Assembly: GCA_015680685.1 (NCBI GenBank)
Contig: MNCI01005370.1
Location: forward strand, 427,991-479,734
Direction: 5' to 3'
Length of the DNA: 51,744 nucleotides
DNA from: Gnetum montanum
Lineage: Eukaryota > Streptophyta > Gnetopsida > Gnetales > Gnetaceae
In this document: positions 11,448 to 22,829 of the stretch, in pieces
How the letters are laid out: every line of letters starts with the position of its first letter
Position numbering within the stretch: position 1 is the stretch's first letter
Position numbers and translations under genes: made by a program
The notes under the pieces: generated by a model
What the model was told of the DNA's origin: nothing
The model's input: the letters and a program-made list of their open reading frames with translations, nothing else
The model's database searches: none

Positions 11448-12631
11448 GGCTTCAGGGGTAAGAAGAAAACACACTTTGGATCACACTTGGGATCACACTT
11501 GGGGTCACACATTGTGAAAGATTGCTTGTAAGATGGCTTACTAAAGAAAATATTTTAGCCTCTTTGTCATAGTCCTGTGAGTTATGCTTATTGTTTTTTA
11601 TCTTGTTTAAATTGTTTAGCTAGTGGTTTACATAGTATCATGCTTGGCAAGTAATCTTGGGATTTTTAGATTGCTCTTATTGTTCTTGTTGCACGATAGA
11701 AATTTCTATTAAAATTTTGCCATAGAAGCGCTTGTGTTTGAAAGCCTTAAGAGCATTTTAGTAGTAAATTTGATTATTGTGCAACATATAAGAACTGCTA
11801 TTGGGATTGTTGTAAGAGAGCCTCTGCTTGTAGTCATGCCGTTAAATGATTCAATAGTCAAGAGGGTTCAGAAAATCTTTGGTATTTTGATGGGACCAGA
11901 ATAACTTCTTTTTATCTTTAAAGTGAATCTCCATGATATTTCAATCAGAAATTGTCAAGTCTTTTGAAGGTTCTATTGAATGCAATTATTGACATCTATT
12001 ATCTAGCCAAAATGAAGTCTCGTACATGATAGTTTACACAACAATTTTTTAGTAGCATAGTAGGATTGTCTTGAAGAAATTGCTTATTTGAGCCTTGGAA
12101 ATTTGAACAATTCATAGTTATTGAATTTGGGATAGCTTTATTGCGAAGTGTTTACTCGTATCATTTTACCTTGTTTAAATATTTGAGATCTTTACACAAA
12201 TCTGCTTTCATTTTCTCTTATCTCTAATTTCCATTGAATCTCGCTCTATTTCTAGTTTTCTTGTGGAACTTTTTCTTTCTCTGGGGAAAATTAGAAGTAG
12301 ATTCACAGAGTTGTGCTCAAATGTTTCTGTAAAATTTTATTTGTTACAAGTAGGTATTATAAGGACCACATAGACTAGGCAATTGAACAAAATAGGAATG
12401 CTCAACAACTCACAGTACTTGGAAAAGTTGGCTAAATCTCTTTAAGATAAGTCATTTGTAGTTTACACACAACACAATAATTTTATTTTTAACAACCACA
12501 CGCCAGAAAAACACACACACATACTCACATTAACTACTAAGTCTATTTGGAGGCATCTGGGCCTTGGTGTTGCTAGAGACCAGCAAGCACCTAAATCCTA
12601 TTCAAGGACACTCATTGGCGGTCGCGTCTCA

Positions 12632-13930
12632 AATGGTTTACCCTCCTATGGAGAATAGAATGTTTGTAGTTTTATCAACTATTTCTTGAGGGTTTGAAAG
12701 GCTTCTTGGCATTTTGCTATCCACTTATAGTTAACTCCTTTCTTAAGCAAGTTTTGCATAGGTTGTAACTTATCTGTAAGTCTAGCAATGAATCTATGGA
12801 TAAATTGTAATATGCCTTGTAATCTTCAAAGCTCCTTAAGGTTTTTAGGCACTATTAATTTGGATATGGCCTTAACCTTATTAGAATTGACATGTATCCC
12901 TACTTTAGATACTACAAAGCCAAGCATCTTTCTAGCCTTGACACCAAAGACACACTTCTTGAGATTGAGTCTAAGCTCATAATTGAAGCATTGTTTAAGT
13001 ACAAGGTCTAGGTCATTAGCATGATCATTAGCCACTTTGGACTTGATAGCTATATTGTGTACATAATCATTGAGAAAACCTAGCATGTAATCACTAAATA
13101 TATAGGTCATGACTCTCTAATAGGTTGCTCTTGCATTCTTAAGATCAAAGGACATCATAGTATAGCAAAAGATACCATAAGGGATCATGAAGGTTGTGCT
13201 AAGTTGGTGCTCTAAGTTGATCCTAATTTGGTTATATCTTGAGAACCCATCCATAAATGATAATAAGGCATGTTTAGGCATAGTATTAATAAGTTGATCA
13301 ATACCAGGCAAAGGAAAGTCATCCTTGATGGTTGCCTTATTTTGGTTTTGGAAATTGATGCAAATATAGATACTCCTATTCTTCTTGGGGACTACCACTA
13401 TGTTGGATACCCATTCTACATAGTCAACATGCCTAATGAAACCACCTTGTTAGAGCTTTGCAATTTCATCACAAACTGCCAAGGCCAAATCTAGTCTAAT
13501 CTTGCACACTTTTTGCTTAATTGGTCTAATGCTAGGGTAAGGTATGATGTTTTGTTGTACTAGGAGTAGGTCTAGGCCTAGCATTTCTTGATATGACTAG
13601 GCAAAGGCCTTAACATTATCTTGTAGGACCTTGGTGATGTCTTAAGCCTATTGAGGTTCTAGTAATGAACTTAGTTAAAGGGTTTTCTCCTCACTATTGT
13701 GTGTTGTGATAGGAATCTAAATGAAAGAGTCTCTAGTAATGTTGCCAACTTCTAGGGTTTTGACTACGTTTTTAGGCCATTCCAAAGATTTCTCTACTGA
13801 GGCTATATGATCAACAAGACTCTTAGGCTCAAGATATAGGAAATTAGGGTTGATATACTATTCTACATCAATATAAGGCCCGCCTAGGATAAAAGGAAAA
13901 TTTATCATCTCCCAGGTATTTATACTATAG
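12632..13930 (-). pseudogene. Reverse transcriptase and start of RNase H, element E
   Basis: The RT copies element RNA into DNA. Reading the minus strand from about 13,620: SYQEMLGLDLLLVQ, then LALAVCDEIAKL, then VVPKKNRSIYICINF, FPLPGIDQL and ALLSFMDGFSRYNQI (13,398-13,117), then FCYTMMSFDLKNARATY. After a stop, 13,110-12,826 gives MTYIFSDYMLGFLNDYVHNI, where the catalytic YVDD has become YVHN, so the active site is lost. KCVFGVKARKMLGFVVSKVG follows, then the connection and first RNase H residues ending EGKPF at 12,632. Upstream, 13,930-13,760, reads INFPFILGGPYIDVE. Stops TAG/TAA stand at usual glutamines. Upstream of this (higher coordinates) is the region with the antisense gene. Confidence 0.85.
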
Positions 13931-14149
13931 TCCTACACATCAGCCAAAAGCATATTCAGTGGCACTTTGGTAAAGATGAATAAATAATGCCAAAATGCTA
14001 TAAAATTATGCAAATTGATGCTATCAAATTAAAACACAAGGTACCAAGGTTGTATAAGGCTATAGGAGGTAGGGAGAGATCAATAAGATAAAATGAAGGT
14101 TAAACAAAGGCAAAGCAAAGATCAAACAAGCATAATAAGATAATAAAAG

Positions 14150-14240
14150 TTCAACTAAGGTCACAAGCTTGCCAATTTAAGGCCTTGGCAGGCCATGATG
14201 CTAGCTTTAGGCCTTAGTAGGTCATGATCACATGGTACCG
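14150..14240. repeat. Family tandem-repeat motif, RT side of the antisense gene in E
   Basis: Two to three copies of GCCAATTTAAGGCCTTGGCA / GCTTTAGGCCTTAGTAGG. The same motif recurs at 40.6-40.85 kb on the other side of E's antisense gene, and in D on both sides (22.39-22.53 and 27.78-28.08 kb). Confidence 0.65.
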
Positions 14241-14589
14241 AATGGTGATCAAGGAAGGTCAAACCCCATCATTCAATGCCAATCAAAGGCTAAAGAAGGC
14301 TAATAAGGTAAATACACTAAAACAAAAGTATTATTAAGGTCAAACAAGGCCAACAATGTAGCAATGATCAAAATAGGTCATGATGTGATAAAACATGGTT
14401 GAATAAGGCACAATAGGATACATATTATGAATTTAGGTTAAAATATGATAAAAAAGGATTATATTTTGCTAGTTCTAAGCCTTAGTGGGTTTTGGTTTAA
14501 GGCTATAAGACTGTTGGATAAGTTTGGATCAATAGAGACTATTTTGGGCTATTTGAACTAAAAAAATAGGGATTTAAGGCTTGTACATT

Positions 14590-16205
14590 GGACCCACACT
14601 AGCTAGTGTGGAAGGGGTGAACCACACCCCCCAGCATGGATGGAACATCTAGACAATTTTCCAGGTTTGTTGATTATTTTTTTTCTTCTACTAGCTTGCA
14701 TGCCAACATAGTTGACTAAGGAAGGGAATGGCCTAGTTTTAGCATTAATTTCAACCCCTAGGACCTTCTTTTTTGAGCCTAAAAATGTTTTCACGTTGGA
14801 TCCACATTGGCCAGCATGGAGCTAGCATAGAGACCAAGGGAAATATGTTGCATGGCATTAAGAGGATCAAAATTAGGGCTAGTTTTAACCATAAAATTTA
14901 GATCTAGACTAGTTTTAACCATAACCAACCATGCATGTCAGCTTCTAGCATTGCCAGTGTCGAGGGCTAAGGTTTAGTATCAAAACTAGGTAATTTCCAA
15001 GGTTTTTAAATGATTTTATGAGTCATCCCCTTTGTTCTATGTTGGCCAGCATGGAGGGTTCTAAGGGATTATATTTTTATAGTTTTTGAACAATTTTGGT
15101 TATGCATGTATATCTCTAGGGTTGTTGATGTTGATGGTTGAGGTTTGGGATCAAAATTTGGTAATTTTAAATGTTTGTTTTGGTGGTTTTTAAGCTTATT
15201 TCTCTAGTTTCATGCTAACTCCATGATGGCCAGTGTGAAACTAGCATGGAGGACCTTATAGAGCTAATTTTAGGCTATATTTAATTGATTTTTGGAAGTT
15301 TGATGGCTTCTGAAAAGGATGATAAGGTTCTAGTGTAAGTATAGGGCAATTTGACATTATTCTAATGCATTTGGGACTCCATAAACCTTCCTAGCTACAT
15401 CCACATTGGCTTCATGCTAGGTAGTATGGAGGAGAGTGATGCTTAGCATTAAAGCTAGGAAAATTTTGAAATGGGGTAATTTCTATCAAGTTTTAGTTTC
15501 TAGAACCTCCAAGGGGATTGGGATGTCGATTGAAGTTAGTTTTGAGGTCAATATTTTAATTTTTGATTATCTCCTCCACTATCCACACTAGCTCCATGCT
15601 AGCTAGCATGGATAGGGTTCCCCTAGCATGGATGCACTTGGGTTCAAGTTTTAAGATACTTTTGATAGGATTTGATGGGGTTTTAAAGCTATCAGGGTTT
15701 TAGGGGATTAAGGGCTAAGATTCATAACTAAAATCCATTGATTTGAAGGCTCTAAGGATTCCATGTAATCATTCCCCCTTTTCTCCATGCTGGGTAGGGT
15801 GGTCCAAATGTAGATGGAAGGGGGGGGGGGGGGGGGGGGGGGTGATGGCTTTTTGCTATTTTTGATTAGTTTTTAAATGTATGAAGGTTCTGGTAGGATT
15901 TGCGAGGTCACTAGGGTAGGTTATTTGGCTATTCTTAATCATAAACTAGCTTTTCTTACATATCCCCTAACCTTCCATGCTAGCTACATGTTGGCAGCAT
16001 GGAGGAGGAGTTCACTTAACTTGGGAAAGGTTTCCATTGTAAAAATCAACATCAAATCTATTAACTATCAATTTCTGGAGTTTATGGAGGGGAAGAAGGG
16101 TTGTTAAAGTGAATTTTATGGAAATTTTAGGTATCAAGAAGGGTTTTATATCATACCCCCTAATCCTCCACATTTTCTCTATGCTAGGCAATGTGGAGGA
16201 GGGGT
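14590..16205. repeat. Array of ~190-bp diverged repeats with palindromic cores (E, part 1)
   Basis: A palindromic core of the form CCATGCTAG..CTAGCATGG or CCACACTAG..CTAGTGTGG recurs about every 170-245 bp, near 14,594, 14,800, 15,045, 15,220, 15,405, 15,594, 15,785, 15,970 and 16,165. Two cores are perfect 18-bp palindromes: CCACACTAGCTAGTGTGG at 14,594-14,611 and CCATGCTAGCTAGCATGG at 15,594-15,611. Between cores, similar words such as ATCAAAACTAGGTAATTT return. The array is cut by element D and continues at 34,053. It lies upstream of E's antisense gene. No coding region is seen. Confidence 0.7.
15820..15842 (+). repeat. G homopolymer, 23 nt
   Basis: Run of 23 G within the palindromic array of element E, after TAGATGGAA. 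Confidence 0.9.
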
Positions 16206-16210
16206 TCATC

Positions 16211-18102
16211 TAAAACACCATAAAATTTTTGGACCCTCACGCTTCAGCAGGGTCTTGGATTTTAGGCAAGGACTTCCACAAGTGCAGCATCATGACAGTT
16301 TAGCAGGAAAATGTAAGCATTGAGGTTGGACTATCTAGTCTAGAAAGTTTTCTATCTCTAGAGTTGACAAGCCCGATGGACTCTCTGGCCTACCCAACTG
16401 GACAATTGGCCTGGCTGATAGTCTACCCAGAAACTATGCTAGGAGTTGTAAAAAGTGTTTGGGATGAGAAAAATAGTTCAGAAAGTTTTCTAGTAAAGAA
16501 GTTTGCTATGCTACGCTATGCTGTGCAGTGTAGCAAACCTTGAAAGATAACCACTCAAGCTTCCAAGTGTGAATTGACAAAGTAATTGCAAAGAAAAGTC
16601 AAGATTCAGTCAACGCAAGGTGCTATGCTATGCTACGCTACATAACCTAGCACAGCATAGCAAAGGCAAAGAAGAAAGGCTCATCTTGCCAAGTGATTCT
16701 AACAAGAAAGTTACACTCGGCAGCACTTCGGCGTCCAAAACCGGTTGCCCTGCTTAGCCCCCAGGACTCGAGAAAATTTTCTTGCTAGAAAATGGCAGAT
16801 TGAATGAGTAGGATATGCTGGCTAGCAACAATGCAAAAGTAGCAAAAGTGTTTCAAACATGAGTTCAACGAGTTGAAAGACTTCCCGATATAAAGGAAAA
16901 AAGTTGCAGTTGTTAGCATGACTAAGCCTTAGAAAAATGCTTTTTAGCTCCAATGCAAATTTCAGTCAAGACCAGTGGCTACGCTATGTTATGCTACATA
17001 GCGTAGCATAGTGTAGCAAGCAGCTACTTACTCTATGATAAGGTGCTCAACAACATGAGTAATGAAACATTGGTACAGAAGCATCAAGATGTCTTCAGGT
17101 AGCTCTAGAACTTATTGTCAGTAATCTTCCTCACTCTGGCATCTCCTTGGCAGAATCAACAATTTTACTTCATCTTGCATACCCTTAGTTAGCTTTGAAA
17201 ACATTGTATCTATGCTTGACCCTACTTGTAAGCGGAGGAAAGATGTAGTCTTGGAGCATAGGCTTCATTTTGCTTGCGTCGTTAGCACACTGGATCTCAG
17301 CACATGAAGTACTGGCGGTATGGTCATAGTGTAACAAAGTTCACATCTAGCATTGCACACCTACACGGTACGAGCATGTTAGCACCTTGTGGGGTCTAGG
17401 ACACATGGCATCCAGACCACATTTCTCTCCTACTCCTAGCCCTATAAATACCCTGGCAAACAATGCTCAAAGGGTTAGCTTTTTTTACATTGGCAAGAGT
17501 AGTTGGCTTATTGGATTTTTGATTAGCTCCTTGGCAAATAGAGTTGGCTTTTTGCTGTAGTTGGTTTTTGAGTTGGCTTTTAGAAGGCATAGTTGGCATT
17601 TTTCTTGAGCGTTCTAGTTACCTTTGAGCTCTCTGGTTGGCTCCAAACATCCCTTTGTGAGTCAAGAATTTTGACATCTTAGCGAATAGATCAACAAGTA
17701 GAAGAACTACGACTATACCGCTCGGTGTAAGCAATGTCTCTCTAACGTTGCATAACCTATTGTACATATTTCAAACAAGGCAAAGAATCAAATCTGTGAC
17801 TTTGGGGTGGTGCACTTTCTCACCTGAGTTTTTTTTACTATTTCCTCACTATAATCGTTGTTTTGCACTATTTTTGCTATCTTGCATCTATTGATCATCG
17901 ATTTATCTCGCATGTCTCGCTTTCAAAAAAAATGTTTACGTAAGGTTAAGATATACTGATTAAGTCCTTGTCTAATCGACCAAACTGTTCAGGGTGCCTC
18001 ACTTTTGTTTTTCTCCAGCATGGCCCTCACACAGATCTAGGGTTAAATTGTTTACCTGGCAACCTCTCGGTGTTCTGGCCACCAACGTTTTGGGTCACTA
18101 CA
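16211..18102 (+). repeat. 5' LTR of element D
   Basis: Matches 32,149-34,047 along its length. The U3 part has palindromic clusters built on TGCTATGCTACGCTA at about 16,501-16,538, 16,621-16,663 and 16,978-17,018. A TATA box TATAAATA lies at 17,443-17,450, followed by GTTGGCTTTTT-type repeats to about 17,600. One palindromic cluster seen in the 3' LTR (32,712-32,753) is absent here near 16,820. About 50 bp at 16,720-16,775 has no counterpart in the 3' LTR. Confidence 0.88.
17443..17450 (+). promoter_or_regulatory. TATA box of D 5' LTR
   Basis: TATAAATA, matched at 33,369-33,376 in the 3' LTR. It is the likely core promoter of the genomic RNA. Confidence 0.65.
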
Positions 18103-18107
18103 GTTTT

Positions 18108-18126
18108 TGGCACTAGAAGGAGGGCC
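18108..18126 (+). promoter_or_regulatory. Primer binding site of element D
   Basis: TGGCACTAGAAGGAGGGCC starts six bases after the end of the 5' LTR. Its position and TGGC start fit a tRNA primer binding site. I did not identify the tRNA; matching the tRNA 3' ends of the host would settle it. Confidence 0.6.
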
Positions 18127-18284
18127 TTTTGGTGCCTTTTTTGTTCCTACAGGTAGTGATGCATGCTCTTTGTACCCTGTCATGCACTAGCATAAACGTG
18201 ACACTCTTTTGTGGTTTTTTATGAATTTTGTGGTGCAGACTGGGCGAGATGATCTCCCTCCTTCTCCTTCCTACCCTTGAAGCC

Positions 18285-18292
18285 CTTTTATA
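18285..18292 (-). promoter_or_regulatory. TATA box of LTR X-C
   Basis: TATAAAAG on the minus strand, at the same relative place as in X-A and X-B. Confidence 0.6.
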
Positions 18293-19249
18293 GGGTCTCA
18301 TAGGTAGTTAGGTAAGTTACAAACATTTTGGGTGGTTATAATCACCATAGAGATAAAAAAGCTGTAGTTTACAAGTGTCCCATTTAGTTGCCAAGTGGCC
18401 CATTCAGTTGCTAAGTCGTCATCATGGAGATAAAAAAGTTGTAGTTGACAAGTTCAATTGAGAGGCTACAATTGTCATGAAATTAAAACATTTATAGGAA
18501 ATTTAAAATGAAGCCAAGTATCTAGTGGCTATGTTCACCATAGGGTTAAATGTTTATAGGTGATGGATATCTTGTAGTTGCAACCATCATAATCACAATT
18601 GACTAGTGTTCAATTCACATGGGACTTTGAATAGTTGTCCCATAACTTTTTTTTCTTTTTCAAATCATAAAATATTTTATTATTATTTAAATCATAGTAA
18701 TAGAGATAGTAACCATGGAGTTGATGCATACATGGATGGGTTGATATATAAATATATATGTTTGTGTGTAATAGTTGTCCATCTATCTTATGCTTGGGAG
18801 CCATGATTTGCTTCCTACCTGCCACCAACCTCTGTCTGTCCAAATCATTTGCGAGTTGAAGGATTTGAACTTGCAAAATGCATTAAAATGAAATGCTAAG
18901 AAATAGGAGTTATATCTGATAACAATTCCGGCATAAATGGTGGGACCCCTCATATTAATTCTGGCTAAAATATGGGCTCATGGAACTCTACCATAACCCT
19001 GTGTCATTTTGATGTATCATCACTCAAATTATTCTGCCCTGTGCCAATCTCAGCCAGAACCATATATCAATTGCCACTGTAAAACAAGGCCCTGCTGCGT
19101 TGCACCTCCTCCATCTTCGATGATATTGATGCCATTGCTAATTCTATTTAGTTGCACTGATTCTGCTGGTTTTTCCGTCTCATACGGCGTTAGCATCGAA
19201 CGATAATTTTAATGATTTCACCAATGATCTTGGCTCGACGCTCATGGTT

Positions 19250-20490
19250 GTAAGTAATGGAGAGCATGCGCTTGAGCATGCTCGATGATTTCTGCACGAA
19301 TTGTACACACCCTACACCAGTAGAGCTAAAGGTGCAATGGAAATGATTACAACCATCGTTCTTGGCGAGACCTCTATGTGTGCTCTGCGTTCACTAAATT
19401 TCTAGGACTAGATTCTTGGCAAGATGCCCTTGTTTACCATGATTTCAGATTTTCATCAGCTACGATTATGCACTACATTTTTCTTGGAGTTTATTTCTCT
19501 ACCATCTGCCAAGCATCCTAAAAATCGACTAATTGTATCATGGATTTCAACTGGGCGACGATGGTGATTCTATTGGATTTGCATCTACTCTGACCCATAG
19601 CCAGCAACATGTCATGCACTTTTTACAATCCTCCACTTGTGTCATGACTCCTTTGTAGTATTCACCAAATGTTGGTTTAATGAGTGCTCTTCCTTCTAGC
19701 ACTTCCATGGTGTCCACTCCATATATGTCCTGTAACAAGGACTAAAATTTATTGTGTGAGAAGAAGACACAGATGTTGTAAAAGACTTTCCTGTAGCAAC
19801 CTTGCAAACTGTGCAAAGTAAAAGAAAAAAATGCCACGTCCTCGTCCCCAAACTGCTGACCAAAATCACACTTACGATGCTGCCAGATTACAGCTACGGA
19901 TTCATTAATGTCATGGTGGTACCTCACATATATGCTAACTATGTTGATTAGCAGAGGAACACCACTGCAAACCTCTTTTAGCAAATAATTCCTTTGTTCT
20001 TCACTTAGCTTATTCGCAACATGGATTCCTATTTCCTGGTTCAACAGAGTAAGCACCTTTGCTTCTGGCAAAGAATCCACACTAACTACTTTCACATCAT
20101 TTCGACTATTAATGCCTCCTAAACCGTAGCTCACACCTGAGTCTCTTGTTGTCAATAGAAGCCTTAACTTTATTGAGGTGTCCAAATTTTTCGGCAACAA
20201 TTTGTCCAGCTCTCTACTACTCAACATGTTATCTTTGTAAAGAAAACATCCATCCTTCCCAAAACACTTCTACAAAAGTTTCTGACCATCTATGCTGGTG
20301 GAAGGTCTGACTTGAATTTTAGAAATGTCATCTAAAATTTTATTTTTTACAGACAATATGTTTTCATATAGTGCTACCTTTGAAAACTTGAAGCCCAAAA
20401 TGTCATCTACTTTTGCATACACAGCATTCGCAATAGTAGTTTTACCAATACCTCCAAAACCATGTACAATAACAACCACTACATTTTACT
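19250..20490 (-). pseudogene. NB-ARC domain fragment of a plant NLR resistance gene
   Basis: NLR proteins are intracellular immune receptors; NB-ARC is their nucleotide switch. The minus-strand translation shows the P-loop GFGGIGKTT (about 20,460), an RNBS-A region, a kinase-2-like GCFLYKDN (about 20,235) where the usual acidic pair is altered, RNBS-B LRLLLTTRDSG (about 20,165), the GLPL-like motif GVPLLINIV (about 19,960) and an RNBS-D-like VFYNICVFF (about 19,760), which resembles TIR-type NLRs. Frames 20,270-20,479, 19,742-20,227 and 19,547-19,738 are separated by stops; the stop at 20,270 is TAG. A degraded MHD-like part may follow to about 19,250. No TIR domain and no clear leucine-rich repeats. 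Carried inside LTR X-C. Confidence 0.88.
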
Positions 20491-20555
20491 GAAAAAACCT
20501 TTAATCAATTTTATCATGCCAACCTATTCCATGAAATGGCCAAAATGTGCCAACA

Positions 20556-22341
20556 GCTACACCCAATGAGCCTCCAGTTCCTAAGAACTTTAGGCTGGAG
20601 CAATTCTATGACTACCACCAACTTTGTGGTCATGATATGAATTACTGTCTAGCCTTAAAAGATGAAATTCAATGGATGATTGATCAGGGGAAGTTGGTGC
20701 TGGATGAAAGCAACCCCACCTACCCTAAAAATCCTCCATGCATGTTTACAAGGACCCCCTCAACGTTAATGATGTGGGGTACATTATCAACACGATTGAC
20801 ATAGATAGAAATCCGGAGCTACCACAACAGTTGTTTGTGATTTGTATACCTCAACGTAGTGTAGTGACATCAAAAATGGAAAAAAATACACCACAAAAAC
20901 TATTCATCCTTAAGGTTCCTCCTTAGAGATCCACCCTTGCACCCTTCATATTCAAAACTACACCATCGCCTGCACTAATGCCACAAACACTGTTCATCAT
21001 TAGGGGGCCAAAACACTCAACTGCCCCCATCCCACAAAACCAATATTAGATGACATCATAGCCTTCTCGTTTAAGGAAATGGGAAGAGCTTTTGATGAAA
21101 AAATAGCCAAGGAATGTACTGCCCCAGGTCCTTTCAAGCCTACCCCTTCGTCCTTTGTATCTATGCCCCCCTCATCACCAAAAGTTAACACCACTACGTG
21201 CGCACAATCATCACCACCCTATCCAAAGGGATCTAGCCCCAAACCTGAAATTGCTCCTCCCAGAGAAATTTGTCTTCTGGGACAAATGGAGGAAGAGAAG
21301 GATGGTAAACAACAAGAAGGTGGGTAGGACCTCCTAAACGCTCTTACTCAGGTTAAATAGGTTCTAAAACAAAAGAATAGAACCTTGAGCCTATATGACC
21401 TGGTAATGACTTCCACCGCATACCACAAGGCTTTGGTTCACATGTTAATGTCTATACGAGTTGAAAAAAACATGTCGGTAGAGGAGAAAGCAATCCATGT
21501 AGTCATGCTTCCTTCTATGCTCAAAGAACTATGGCCATCCTAGTTGACATTTAGTGACAAGTCCATTAAGGAAGACCCTGAGAAGGGTTAGGCAATGACA
21601 GCACCCCTATTCATCACAAATTAGGTCGACTAACATAAGATCCAAAGAGTACACATTGATGAAGAGGCTACTACAAACATCATCCCGTTCGCCATAGTTG
21701 AAAAACTGACTTTGGTGGACCAAATCAAACCCACGACAACGTCATGTCTAAAGTCATGTAACAGAGTGTGGGTAGTGGTGAAAGGCATTGTACACATTGA
21801 TTTCAAGGTAGGGGACCAGTTCCCTACAAATGAAATATTCATTGTGGTAGAAGAGATTCTTAGGGTTAACCTGATCCTGGGGAGGTCGTGGTTAGCCTAA
21901 CTTAGGGCCATCTCTTTGTCCATACATCAAGAAATCCACCTACCTTATGTGGATAGGGAGGTGGTGATCCACGGTGACGAAGTGGCAACCCAGGTGATAA
22001 ACAATGTTGACATGGAGCAAGGTTCAGAAGTAATAACATATGATAATGAAGCACCTGTCTCCACTGAAGCTAATTTCCAGAAAAAAGAGCAAGCCCAAAA
22101 CGTTGGCTCAGAAAACGAAACTGCATGGGTCGAATTGCCTTTTCAAGCAGTAGATAATGACATAGAAGAATACTGCAACAAAGCCTCTTGGCCTTACACG
22201 TTGCCAAGCTCACATGGGTTAGAAAGTAGTTGCAAAGATGATCATTACTTGTGTAGCATACCAACTCCACTTCTCCTTACCCAATTAACGCTCATTATAC
22301 ATTTATTCCTTGTTTGCTTCACATTCACTCGTTTATGCTAA
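20556..22341 (+). pseudogene. Gag C-terminus and protease of element D
   Basis: The first residues give FYDYHQLCGHDMNYC and a following helix, EIQWMIDQGKL. This is the Cys/His segment found near the end of Tat/Athila Gag. The N-terminal Gag is missing. A proline- and serine-rich linker follows (21,080-21,330), then KEDPEKG and APLFIT, then the retropepsin-like domain. Its expected DGGAxxN is degraded to DEEATTNIIP near 21,665. GDQFPTNEIFIVVEE and LRVNLILGRSWLA (about 21,810-21,900) complete the protease. QEIHLPYVDREVVIHGDE and an acidic tail run to 22,341. Several TAG stops occur at glutamine positions. The parallel copy in E is at 41.4-42.1 kb. Confidence 0.8.
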
Positions 22342-22389
22342 GTGTCTAACTCAGTCTTTAAACCATTCACACATCCACTCTTTACATTA

Positions 22390-22533
22390 TGCCATGGCCC
22401 ACTAAGGCCTAAAATTGGTGAAATTTTTCCCTACCATCATCTAATGGCCCGAAATGGCCTAAAACTAGCGATGACCTGAAATGGCCTTAAACTATTGTTA
22501 AGCCTCGAAATGGCCTAAAACTAAAACGAGATG
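22390..22533. repeat. Family tandem-repeat motif, protease side of the antisense gene in D
   Basis: Four units of the type AAATGGCCTTAAACTA, the reverse complement of the motif seen in E and F. It lies between D's protease and the 3' end of the antisense gene. Confidence 0.75.
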
Positions 22534-22829
22534 CTCCTAATGAATTCAATTCATAAATAAAGAGAGAATAAAATGAAATAAAAATAAATACAACACATAA
22601 CACATAAGCAAAATAAATCTCTTCGTATGTTATTTTTTCTTTCACAAATTAATAATGTTTGTAACATTATTTGAATTCAAATAAAATGGTCGGCTGCTAC
22701 GTTATGACCCTTCACTCGCTCCATCGATCCTTGCGTCATTAAGCCCTGTGTTTTCATTTGGAGTCTGTACCACAAAGAAAATGTAGTCAATTAAAGCTAC
22801 AATAAAGACTCAGATGAAATAAATTATCG

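Larger units (their letters stand above)
9396..12631 (+). mobile_element. Isolated LTR of family X carrying presenilin cargo (X-A)
   Basis: The 3,236-bp segment starts TGTTGGCACATTTTGGCC and ends GTCTCA, giving TG...CA termini. It interrupts E's RNase H exactly between two halves of one domain. The outer 80 bp and the last 1.5 kb match X-B (46,248-49,142, opposite orientation); the 80-bp end and the U3/TATA part also match X-C (18,250-20,555). The centre, about 9,475-10,900, is not shared and contains a presenilin fragment. X-B is directly preceded by a polypurine tract, so family X is an LTR and X-A is best read as a solo LTR. I see no target-site duplication: the left flank is GTAAG and the right is AATGG. 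Confidence 0.75.
18250..20555 (-). mobile_element. Truncated family-X LTR carrying NB-ARC cargo (X-C)
   Basis: On the minus strand it starts TGTTGGCACATTTTGGCC at 20,555, identical to the start of X-A, and shares about 80 bp up to a TTTTTTCAG. The centre (20,488-19,250) is a resistance-gene fragment. From about 19,120 down to 18,250 it matches the 3' half of X-A and X-B, including TATAAAAG at 18,285-18,292, and then stops abruptly. R/U5 is missing. It sits directly between D's primer binding region and the last part of D's gag, so D's gag N-terminal region appears to have been lost around this insertion. Confidence 0.7.

Noticed and set aside
12045-12075. Primer-binding-site reading of TTTAGTAGCATAGTAGGATT in X-A, which would end the LTR near 12,044
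   Set aside because: X-B, placed by its polypurine tract as a 3' LTR, continues past the same sequence to 46,248, so this must lie within the LTR unless X-B is a rearranged copy.
16501-17022. tRNA or other structured RNA gene in the palindromic clusters of D's LTR
   Set aside because: Long hairpins of TGCTA/TAGCA words do not form a tRNA cloverleaf and show no anticodon arm or B-box.
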